A DNA stretch of 48,294 bases from an uncultured Methylophilaceae bacterium (GTDB taxonomy: Bacteria; Pseudomonadota; Gammaproteobacteria; Burkholderiales; Methylophilaceae), in NCBI GenBank assembly GCA_903870165.1, contig CAIQBW010000018.1, forward strand, positions 1 through 48,294, written 5' to 3'. A program made the translations under genes and the position numbers. How positions within the stretch are numbered: the first letter of the stretch is position 1; every line of letters begins with the position of its first letter. The notes below the pieces were generated by a model. That model was not told the origin of the DNA. It ran no database searches and was given only the letters and a program-made list of their open reading frames with translations. Below are positions 1 to 5,575 of this stretch, piece after piece.

Positions 1-514
1 GATAGATATGTTGCGTAAGACGAGCACGTAAAAGGAGACAGCAAAACCTGCCTTACTTGTTAACTCAAGTTGTGTGTATATCAGTTGTTTGGATACCTCA
101 GTAAAAGTGAATAAACAAGACCATGCCCTTTAACAGGGCGTGGCTTATTCTTCCTAGTAAAAGAGTTCAAAAGCAAAAAACAAAAACTTCAAATCAATAT
201 TAAGTTCATCTCTATCAAAAGTCGTTTTAAACGACAATCAAATAAAAAAGCAAAAGAAGAAAAAACTGTGTTGAGCAAAAGCGACAGCTTTTGTGAAAAC
301 ACAAGCGAACTTCAGTTCGCTCATTAAGTAATTACATAAATATAAAAACAAAGGAACTAAGCAATACCTTTGTTATTAACCACGCAACTGACTTAACCAA
401 TTGATTAATGGATACAAGATTAACATAAAGGACATATGGCAAAAAATGGTAGGAAATGAAAAACAAAGAAATTACGCTGCTAATAATGATAACAACACAT
501 TATTAGAGGATTAT
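1..514. other. Gene-free, hairpin-rich left edge
   Basis: I see no convincing gene here. The stretch is AT-rich and carries four short perfect or near-perfect hairpins: 121-143, 221-235 (GTCGTTT/AAACGAC), 276-293 (CAAAAGC/GCTTTTG, loop GACA) and 304-321 (AGCGAAC/GTTCGCT, loop TTCA). An in-frame TTG at 401 and an ATG at 446 could extend the recombinase that follows, but neither has a well-placed ribosome binding site. The hairpins resemble those spaced between the genes up to 2760, so I read this as part of the same accessory region. Confidence 0.6.
121..143 (+). terminator. Possible terminator hairpin
   Basis: A 9-bp stem (CCATGCCCT / AGGGCGTGG, one G-T pair) closes a TTAAC loop and is followed by the T-rich but interrupted tail CTTATTCTT. 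It may end a gene lying left of the window. The tail is not a clean T-run, so it could equally be one of the local structural hairpins. Confidence 0.4.
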
Positions 515-1111
515 ATGAAACAGGCACGTACATTAAATGACAAAGAATTAAACCTATTACTGCTTTACGTCAACACACGCAAATACGCAGAACGTGATCG
601 TTGTATGTTATTGATGACTTATTTCGCAGGAATGCGTATCGGTGAAGTGGCTGCTACAAAGATTAAAGATGTATTGGCTAATGACGGCACTATTAGGCAA
701 GAAATAAACTTAACAGCAGAACAGACTAAGGGTAAATTCGCACGTACTGTCGTATTAAATGAAAAGCTACGCAAAGAGCTGTTGGCTTATTTACTGACGC
801 GATTTAGCAAGCAAGACTTAATCACTATTCAATACAGCCCAATTAAAGAAAAACCATTATTCTCAACACAAAAGAGCGAAGGCTTTAATGCCAACACAGC
901 TTGCTATCACTTTCATATGCTTTATAAAAACGCAGGACTTGAAGGCTGTAGCTCACACAGCGGCAGACGAAGCTTTTTAACTGAGCTGAGCAGCAAGTCA
1001 GTCCCACTTAAAGTGTTAATGGAGTTAGCAGGACACAGACAAGCACAAACTACCATGCGTTATGTAAATGTAACGCAAGACATGAAACGTGCGGCGGTTG
1101 AACTGATTTAA
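515..1111 (+). CDS. Short tyrosine recombinase (catalytic domain only)
   Basis: This is a tyrosine-family site-specific recombinase reduced to about 198 residues. All catalytic positions are visible: Arg41 (in GMRIGE), Lys72, His148 and Arg151 (HSGRR), His174 (AGHR) and Tyr183 (MRYVN). The N-terminal core-binding domain of XerC/D- or lambda-type enzymes is missing, as in the family of short stand-alone integrases. I chose the ATG at 515 because AGAGGA lies four bases upstream; the frame can be extended to a TTG at 401 without adding a recognisable domain. It sits beside two toxin-antitoxin modules and hairpin repeats, so it may act on them, but its target is unknown. Arm-binding or accessory proteins are not visible nearby. 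Confidence 0.8.
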   Translation: MKQARTLNDKELNLLLLYVNTRKYAERDRCMLLMTYFAGMRIGEVAATKIKDVLANDGTIRQEINLTAEQTKGKFARTVVLNEKLRKELLAYLLTRFSKQDLITIQYSPIKEKPLFSTQKSEGFNANTACYHFHMLYKNAGLEGCSSHSGRRSFLTELSSKSVPLKVLMELAGHRQAQTTMRYVNVTQDMKRAAVELI

Positions 1112-1114
1112 TAC

Positions 1115-1203
1115 AAGCGTCAAAAGTATTGACACTAGACCGTCCTGATTCAGGACGGTTGGGATGAATATTTTTCTATCAAGCGTCCAGTAACTAGACG
1201 CTT
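1115..1203 (+). repeat. 89-bp three-hairpin repeat, copy R1
   Basis: This is the first of two 89-base direct repeats (the second is at 1968-2056); I count 10 mismatches. It contains three palindromes: GTCAA/TTGAC at 1119-1133, ACCGTCCTGA/TCAGGACGGT at 1139-1159 (10-bp perfect stem) and AAGCGTC...GACGCTT at 1181-1203. It starts 4 bases after the recombinase stop and ends 6 bases before the 3' end of the reverse-strand toxin gene. It could serve as a two-way terminator or as a recombination or structural site. Confidence 0.85.
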
Positions 1204-1209
1204 GGTTAG

Positions 1210-1494
1210 CTAAAATTGATTTGGCCACTTACGTGATGTGTGAAAAACCCGCAGCACTTCAACGGTTTCATTTTTAATGCGATAAGGCACGATATAAGGA
1301 TAATGCGTTATGACTAATTCTCTGGTGCCAAATACACGACCTGCTCTGCCAATTTGAGGATGTTGGGCTAATTGCTCAACAGAGCGAAGAGTGTGATGGA
1401 CACATTCTCTAGCAGCTTTAGGGTTTTCTTGTGCAATGTAAGCTGCTTCAGCCTCTAAGTTCTGAAGCGCACGATTTAACCATCTAACCCGCAT
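1210..1494 (-). CDS. RelE/ParE-family type II toxin
   Basis: This 94-residue basic protein has the fold signature of the RelE/ParE superfamily: an N-terminal strand (MRVRWLNRAL), two helices with AAxYIAQENPxAA, then IGRAGRVFGTRELVI and a C-terminal VLRVFHTSRKWP strand. Toxins of this superfamily either cut ribosome-bound mRNA (RelE) or poison gyrase (ParE). The sequence leans to ParE-like because of its N-terminal pattern and its RHH partner. It overlaps the upstream antitoxin gene by 11 bases, so the two are co-translated. It lies on the reverse strand and ends next to hairpin repeat R1. Which molecular target it has cannot be told from the sequence. Confidence 0.85.
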   Translation of the reverse strand: MRVRWLNRALQNLEAEAAYIAQENPKAARECVHHTLRSVEQLAQHPQIGRAGRVFGTRELVITHYPYIVPYRIKNETVEVLRVFHTSRKWPNQF

Positions 1495-1720
1495 ATTTAC
1501 CTGCCAACGCAGTTACTTGATCATCACTTGCAAAGTCACCTTTATCTGCTTCAATCATCGCCTGCTCAATCTCAGCAATTTGCCATGCTTCAATTTCTAA
1601 ATAACGATTGATAGCTTCAGCAGCTAAGAATGACTTGCTGCGATGGGTGGCGGAAGCTAATTTATCCAACTTATCTTTAGTTTCATTGTTAATACGTAAT
1701 GTTATAACAGCACTTTCCAT
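1484..1720 (-). CDS. CopG/RHH-family antitoxin
   Basis: This 78-residue protein starts with a ribbon-helix-helix DNA-binding domain (VITLRINNETKDKLDKLA then SKSFLAAEAINRYLE) and ends with an acidic helix that would wrap the toxin. It is the first gene of a two-gene operon with the ParE/RelE-like toxin and has an AAGGAG ribosome binding site 8 bases before the ATG. Antitoxins of this kind repress their own promoter, and a promoter with a TGTATACA palindrome lies just upstream at about 1745-1780. Confidence 0.85.
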   Translation of the reverse strand: MESAVITLRINNETKDKLDKLASATHRSKSFLAAEAINRYLEIEAWQIAEIEQAMIEADKGDFASDDQVTALAGKYAG

Positions 1721-1751
1721 GACAAACTCCTTGATATATTACGTTGTATAC

Positions 1752-1780
1752 ATTGTAGTTTGGTTGCGAATAACCAGCAA
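1752..1780 (-). promoter_or_regulatory. Promoter of the CopG/ParE operon
   Basis: On the reverse strand TTGCTG (-35) and TACAAT (-10) are separated by exactly 17 bases and lie just upstream of the antitoxin start. The palindrome TGTATACA at about 1745-1752 touches the -10 element and is a reasonable operator for the RHH antitoxin. The assignment is by consensus match only. Confidence 0.55.
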
Positions 1781-1967
1781 CTGGTAAATGTCGCTTAACA
1801 CGACATTTCATTTTCTAAGCGATAAACCAGTCGATCTTGTACTTGAACAGCAGCTCAGCTGTTCGGTTGCTCGGTGTGTGGTGATTCATATTGATGAAAA
1901 CGATGATATGAAATGCTGTGGAGTTGATATAAGCAAAGAAAGTCGTTTCAAAACGACTCTTCAACAG
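1781..1967. other. Hairpin-rich spacer between the two TA modules
   Basis: Together with the promoter region this is a gene-poor stretch of about 350 bases. It holds TCGCTTA/TAAGCGA (about 1790-1823), GAACAGC/GCTGTTC at 1845-1864 (itself containing CAGCTCAGCTG), and AGTCGTTT/AAACGACT at 1941-1958. A 65-codon frame (1788-1985) runs through these palindromes and into repeat R2; it lacks similarity I recognise and I do not call it a gene. Confidence 0.55.
1941..1958. repeat. AGTCGTTT hairpin, copy 2
   Basis: An 8-bp perfect stem (AGTCGTTT, CA, AAACGACT). Near copies lie at 220-235 (AGTCGTTTTAAACGAC) and 2685-2702 (AGTCGTTTCAACACGACT, one base different over 18). All three are in intergenic DNA of the accessory region, and this one lies 9 bases before repeat R2. 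Confidence 0.75.
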
Positions 1968-2056
1968 AAGCGTCAAAACAATTGACAGTAGACCGTCCTG
2001 AAACAGGACGGTTGGGATGAATATTATTCTATCAAGCGTCTAGTTACTGGACGCTC
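1968..2056 (+). repeat. 89-bp three-hairpin repeat, copy R2
   Basis: Direct repeat of 1115-1203, starting 853 bases after it and equally long. It carries GTCAA/TTGAC, ACCGTCCTG/CAGGACGGT (AAA loop) and AGCGTCTAGTTACTGGACGCT. Its last hairpin matches the reverse complement of the R1 hairpin better than the R1 hairpin itself. Like R1, it lies just before the 3' end of a reverse-strand toxin-antitoxin operon (brnTA). Confidence 0.85.
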
Positions 2057-2070
2057 AACATTAAAAGTTG

Positions 2071-2346
2071 CTACTGGTGATGAGCCCATTTACGCAACAC
2101 TTCATTAGCGCGGGTTTGCCAGCCTGAGCCTGTCGCTTTGAGTGCTTGAATAACTTCTAAATCTAAGCGCAAGGTTACTTGTGCTTTAGAGCCGCTGCCC
2201 ATTGGTCTGCCTGGGCCGCGCTTAGCACTTGCCTTCACTGCGTTCCATTCACTGTCAGTTAATGGCAAAGCGTCAGCATCGCTTAACGCAGCAGCCGTTA
2301 TTAAGGCATCTTCTTCATCTGTTGGTCTAATCAGTTTCTTGTTCAT
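2071..2346 (-). CDS. brnA: BrnA-family antitoxin
   Basis: This protein of about 91 residues has the BrnA layout: an N-terminal MNKKLIRPTDEEDALI segment, the LTDSEWNAV motif, a GRP-rich linker (KRGPGRPMGS) and a C-terminal ribbon-helix-helix (QVTLRLDLEVIQALKATGSGWQ) that binds DNA. BrnA neutralises the BrnT ribonuclease and, with it, represses the operon. I chose the ATG at 2346 because it gives the usual N-terminus; an ATG three codons upstream (2355) is also in frame. It overlaps the end of brnT by about 20 bases, the order (toxin first) normal for brnTA. Confidence 0.88.
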   Translation of the reverse strand: MNKKLIRPTDEEDALITAAALSDADALPLTDSEWNAVKASAKRGPGRPMGSGSKAQVTLRLDLEVIQALKATGSGWQTRANEVLRKWAHHQ

Positions 2347-2599
2347 ATCGTTCATACTCTCTATTGTTAGCTTTTCTAAGACTGATAATTCTTCGTTCAG
2401 TTTTCTTATCTACAAACACCACAACATATAAGCGTTGATTCATTGGTACTAAACCAATCTGCCTAATTTCACCATAATCTTGTCTGTTATCAATCCATAT
2501 CAGCGCAGCCATCCAATCTAAATTGGCAGCATCAGCAAGTGAAAGCTGATGTTTGGCTAAGTTGATAGCATCTTTGTTTGAATCAAAATTGAACTTCAT
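2327..2599 (-). CDS. brnT: BrnT-family ribonuclease toxin
   Basis: This 90-residue protein matches the BrnT family: an N-terminal FNFDSNKDAINLAKHQLSL segment, the central DNRQDYGEIRQIGLV stretch and the C-terminal RRIISLRKANNREYERYE motif, which is the family hallmark. BrnT is a RelE-fold endoribonuclease that slows translation under stress. The BrnT-type Lys-His near the N-terminus and the C-terminal Arg cluster are present, so the toxin looks intact. It is the first gene of the brnTA operon on the reverse strand, with a well-formed promoter and paired operator-like repeats just upstream. Confidence 0.88.
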   Translation of the reverse strand: MKFNFDSNKDAINLAKHQLSLADAANLDWMAALIWIDNRQDYGEIRQIGLVPMNQRLYVVVFVDKKTERRIISLRKANNREYERYEQETD

Positions 2600-2607
2600 A
2601 TGGAATT

Positions 2608-2660
2608 ATTGTAGTTACATTAATTGGAATATACAACATATTTTTGTAGTTACATTAATT
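2608..2660 (-). promoter_or_regulatory. brnTA promoter with paired 17-bp operators
   Basis: On the reverse strand TTGTAT (-35, 2636-2631) and TACAAT (-10, 2613-2608) are 17 bases apart. The 17-base sequence TTGTAGTTACATTAATT occurs exactly twice on the plus strand, at 2609-2625 and 2644-2660, one copy over the -10 and one upstream of the -35. Each holds the inverted motif TGTAGTTACA. The spacing of 35 bases and the position suit cooperative autorepression by BrnA/BrnTA, which is how the family is known to behave. Confidence 0.65.
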
Positions 2661-2684
2661 AGTTAAGATAACTGATATTTAGAA

Positions 2685-2702
2685 AGTCGTTTCAACACGA
2701 CT
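2685..2702. repeat. AGTCGTTT hairpin, copy 3
   Basis: AGTCGT and ACGACT enclose TTCAAC. The 18 bases differ from the copy at 1941-1958 by a single A-to-C change. It lies upstream of the brnTA promoter and before the next hairpin at 2725. Confidence 0.7.
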
Positions 2703-2724
2703 CTTGTTGCACAGACCTCAAGCA

Positions 2725-2757
2725 CAGTCGACCTTTAGTCCATTGGAAGGTCGACTG
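2725..2757 (+). terminator. 11-bp hairpin upstream of the integrase
   Basis: A perfect 11-bp stem (CAGTCGACCTT / AAGGTCGACTG) with an 11-base loop, followed by GGTTTTGATT. The weak T-run makes a terminator possible, but no plus-strand gene directly precedes it. It may instead belong to the family of structural hairpins in this region. Confidence 0.45.
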
Positions 2758-2800
2758 GTTTTGATTGCCCAAGTCAAAAGTCTGAAAATATACTAGTGGA

Positions 2801-3985
2801 ATGCTAGAAAAGCCACGCCATATAACAGCCGCAATTATCGGTACAGTTTCAAATGTCCCTAATTACCCCAAAAAACTCAAAATCTATTTGAATAATGCTT
2901 CGCCTTATTGGCAAGCGATGTATTGGGATAGAGGCAAGACATATCGCAGAAGTTTGAAAACAACAGATAAGCGCACCGCCTATGAGCATGCCAAAGCGTT
3001 TTATGAGCAAGTGATTGTTGCCAAATATAGTCATCCAAGCCATTTGGCGCATTACCAAATCAAAACTAAAGAAGAGTTTGTAGCTGGACCAGATTTAAGG
3101 TTCAAAAAAATCGCAGCAGAATGGCTTTCTCGTCGCGCTTCAAAGTGGACTACTAATCACACAAAGCAAGTTGAGTTGAGACTAGTAAATAACATCTTTA
3201 AGTTTATTGCTGATAAAAATATTCAGCGCATTACACGCAAAGATTTATTGGAGTTACTACAAAGAATGGAAGAAAGAGGCGCATATGGTTTAGCACGTCG
3301 TGTATTGAATGATTGTAAGCAAATATGGCAATACGCAATGATAATAGAAGTGTGTAAGCAAGACATTACATTGGGACTGAATAAAGCATTACACGCACAT
3401 ACTGTTGTTCACTTCAATGCTGTTACGCCACAAGAGTTACCAGAACTAATGTGTAATATTGCCAACTACAATAAAGGAGACGACTTAATTGTGAAATATG
3501 CCCTACAGCTAATGGCACTTACCTTTGTGCGTAAGAATGAGCTAATACAAGCAACATGGGATGAGTTTGATTTGGACAACGCACTTTGGAAAATCCCAGC
3601 AGCACGAATGAAGATGCGGCTTGACCATATCGTGCCTTTAAGTAAACAAGCGATTGATTTGCTTAATCACATTAAATTAACACATCCAAGTAATCACTTG
3701 GTTTTTCATAAGTCCAATAAGCCGCTTGTCGATCATGCGATGATCTATGCACTGTACTTGATGGGCTATAAACACAGAATGACAGTACATGGCTTTAGGG
3801 CAATTGCCAGTACGATACTTAATGAAAACAGTTTTAGAGCTGACGTAATTGAAAGACAACTGGCACATACCGAAGCCAATCAAGTTCGCCGTGCTTACAA
3901 CAGAGCGCAATACATGAATGAGCGAACGGAGATGATGGCTTGGTGGGGTTACTACTTAGAGCAAATCAGCCCGTTTAACAGCTGA
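2801..3985 (+). CDS. Phage-type tyrosine integrase
   Basis: This 394-residue integrase has an N-terminal strand-rich arm-type domain (about 20-75), a core-binding helical domain (about 100-200) and a P4-like catalytic domain. The catalytic set is complete: Arg244 (TFVRKNEL), Lys271, His330 and Arg333 (HGFRAIAS), His356 (QLAHTE) and Tyr366 (RRAYNRAQY). It would integrate or excise an element by strand exchange. The stop codon is only about 60 bases from a porin gene whose 5' end is missing, which suggests that the attachment site lies between them. A paralogue with the same neighbour lies in inverted orientation at 22732-23943. The start has no strong ribosome binding site. Confidence 0.9.
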   Translation: MLEKPRHITAAIIGTVSNVPNYPKKLKIYLNNASPYWQAMYWDRGKTYRRSLKTTDKRTAYEHAKAFYEQVIVAKYSHPSHLAHYQIKTKEEFVAGPDLRFKKIAAEWLSRRASKWTTNHTKQVELRLVNNIFKFIADKNIQRITRKDLLELLQRMEERGAYGLARRVLNDCKQIWQYAMIIEVCKQDITLGLNKALHAHTVVHFNAVTPQELPELMCNIANYNKGDDLIVKYALQLMALTFVRKNELIQATWDEFDLDNALWKIPAARMKMRLDHIVPLSKQAIDLLNHIKLTHPSNHLVFHKSNKPLVDHAMIYALYLMGYKHRMTVHGFRAIASTILNENSFRADVIERQLAHTEANQVRRAYNRAQYMNERTEMMAWWGYYLEQISPFNS

Positions 3986-4048
3986 AAATCGACTACAAGT
4001 AGAGACTGGGGGCAATTTATATAAAATTCAACAACATATAACAGGTTT

Positions 4049-5227
4049 GAAACTGCTGGTGCTTTAGTAGCATTCTCATCTGCAGCTAACGCTGGTATCA
4101 CAATTCCAGCTGGTGATTGGACTGTTGACATCGGCGGTAACGTTAACGCTTATTACACTCACACTTCTACTGACACAACAACTTCAGCTGGTTCAAGAAC
4201 TTCAGCTGTAGATCAAAACACTATCGGTACTGGTCTATTGCCAGCTGCTTTTGGTATTGGCGCTAAAACACGTCAAAATGATTTGGACGTTGCGTTCCAG
4301 TTCTCATTCTTCACAGGCACATCATCAGGTAACAACGCTGTTCACGGTGGCTCTGCTGGCAATAACACATTGAACATTCGTCAAGCATTCTTGTCATTCG
4401 GCGATGCTTCATGGGGTCAAATCAAACTAGGTCGTGATCTTGGCGTGTTTGGTTCAGATGCTATCTTGTCAGATATGACATTGTTAGGCGTTGGCGTTGG
4501 CGGCCCAGCAGGTGGTTCATCTACACTAGGCCGTATCGGTTCTGGTTACATCTACGCTGACTGGAAAGGTCAAGTTCAATATTCTTCACCAAACTTTAAT
4601 GGCTTCCAAGTAACTGGTGCTGTTGTTGAAAACTTCCGTCCAGCTAATACAGTTGGTGTTGCTGGTACTTATGGTGCAACACCTTCTTCAACACAAAATA
4701 CAGATAACTTAGGCTATGAAGCTAAGGCAACTTATGATTTCGCTGCTAATGACGTTACTGGTCGCGTATGGGTTTCTGGTATTACACAAAAAACTGCCGG
4801 TACATTAAACTACACATCAAGTGGCTTTGATGTTGGTGCTAAAGCTTCATACGCTGGTGCAACTGTAGTAGGTTACTACTATGACGGCGAAGGTTTAGAT
4901 GGCCAAAGCGTTCTTGGCGGTCTATTCAATGCATCTGGTAACAAATCTAAAGATAGCGGTGGCTATGTTCAAGCAACATTCGTTGTACCTAATATCGGTA
5001 CTAAACTAGGTGCTTCATGGGGTGTATCTAACTCTAAATCATCTGACAATGGCGCTACATTCAACATCGAAAACGAATCTTGGATCGTTGGCGCTTACCA
5101 CCCACTTACTAAGTCTTTGAATTTAGTAGCTGAGTACACAAGCCAAGAAATCAGAAACCAAGCTTCAACATCAGCTCGTAAAGTAGAGAACGATACAGTT
5201 TCTTTAGGTGCGATCTTATTCTTCTAG
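4049..5227 (+). pseudogene. Outer-membrane porin lacking its start codon
   Basis: The frame encodes about 392 residues of a general porin. It has the end of a signal peptide (AGALVAFSSAANA), the mature start GITIPAGDWTVDIGGNVNAY, beta-barrel repeats including YADWKGQVQYSSPNFNGFQ, and the C-terminal Phe (VSLGAILFF) needed for assembly by BamA. There is no ATG, GTG or TTG in frame between the TAA at 4022-4024 and the mature part, so the first codons of the signal peptide are missing. No other stop or frameshift occurs. The next ATG, at 4238, would remove the signal and first strands. The paralogue at 21436-22662 is cut at nearly the same point. I call it a pseudogene on coding grounds, but it could be a promoterless cassette. 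Confidence 0.8.
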
Positions 5228-5254
5228 GATTTAATTCTTAGTTAGACTTAAGTT

Positions 5255-5283
5255 AAAACGGCACCTTTGGGTGCCGTTTTTTT
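5255..5283 (+). terminator. Rho-independent terminator after the porin
   Basis: AAAACGGCACC and GGTGCCGTTTT enclose a TTTG loop, followed by more Ts. It lies 28 bases after the porin stop. The equivalent hairpin follows the inverted porin copy at 21387-21406 with the same stem. Confidence 0.9.
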
Positions 5284-5308
5284 ATTGCTAAACTCCCATA
5301 GGTTCAAT

Positions 5309-5569
5309 ATGAAATTATTCGCTGTATTAATTACGCTAGGCTTCACGGCTTGCACTGCGTTATCAAATCCGCAAGGAGCTGCGCAACCTTTACATCCCGT
5401 TGACCTTAAAAATAAAATTTATAAAGCAACCTGTAATGGAGCGGTAGAAGATTGGCCAAATTGCTATGAGCGTGCAAAACAAACCTGCCCGAATGGTTAT
5501 GCTCTAAAAGAGAGGACACAAAGCCCACTTGGAGGCAAGCGTGAGTTAGTGTTTCAATGTAAGCAATAA
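5309..5569 (+). CDS. Small Cys-rich lipoprotein, unknown function
   Basis: This 86-residue protein has a lipoprotein signal (MKLFAVLITLGFTAC, lipid-carrying Cys15) and a short globular domain with Cys42, 52, 60 and 84. The motifs are CNGAVEDW, NCYERAKQTC and GGKRELVFQC. Its paralogue at 21098-21355 has the same cysteine spacing (10, 8, 24), suggesting two conserved disulfides in the periplasm, and a broken third copy lies at 7307-7420. I chose the ATG at 5309; the frame extends upstream to 5267, but that would start inside the terminator. I do not recognise the family and suggest no function. Its place behind a porin in both blocks may mean an envelope role. Confidence 0.75.
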   Translation: MKLFAVLITLGFTACTALSNPQGAAQPLHPVDLKNKIYKATCNGAVEDWPNCYERAKQTCPNGYALKERTQSPLGGKRELVFQCKQ

Positions 5570-5575
5570 TCATCA

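Larger units (their letters stand above)
2801..5569 (+). repeat. Left copy of the integrase-porin-lipoprotein block
   Basis: This block holds, in order, an integrase, a start-less porin, an ACGGCACC terminator and a Cys-rich lipoprotein. The same four parts in the same order, on the opposite strand, make up 23943-21098. The proteins are clearly homologous but diverged; the longest exact DNA match I see is 29 bases, at 4106-4134 against 22565-22593. The bases before each terminator (GGATTTAATTCTTAGT...TTAAGTT) are also conserved, so the block was duplicated as a unit. Confidence 0.75.

Noticed and set aside
1788-1985. 65-codon open frame between the two TA modules
   Set aside because: It runs through several palindromes and into the R2 repeat, has no ribosome binding site and no recognisable similarity.
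1115-2056. R1 and R2 as a CRISPR array or as integron attC sites
   Set aside because: Only two copies 853 bases apart with genes between them, so no CRISPR. The GTTRRRY/RYYYAAC ends of attC sites are not present, and the nearby recombinase lacks the IntI-specific region and length.
4238-5227. Starting the left porin at the ATG at 4238
   Set aside because: This removes the signal peptide and the first strands, while clear homology (GITIPAGDW...) runs 48 codons further upstream.
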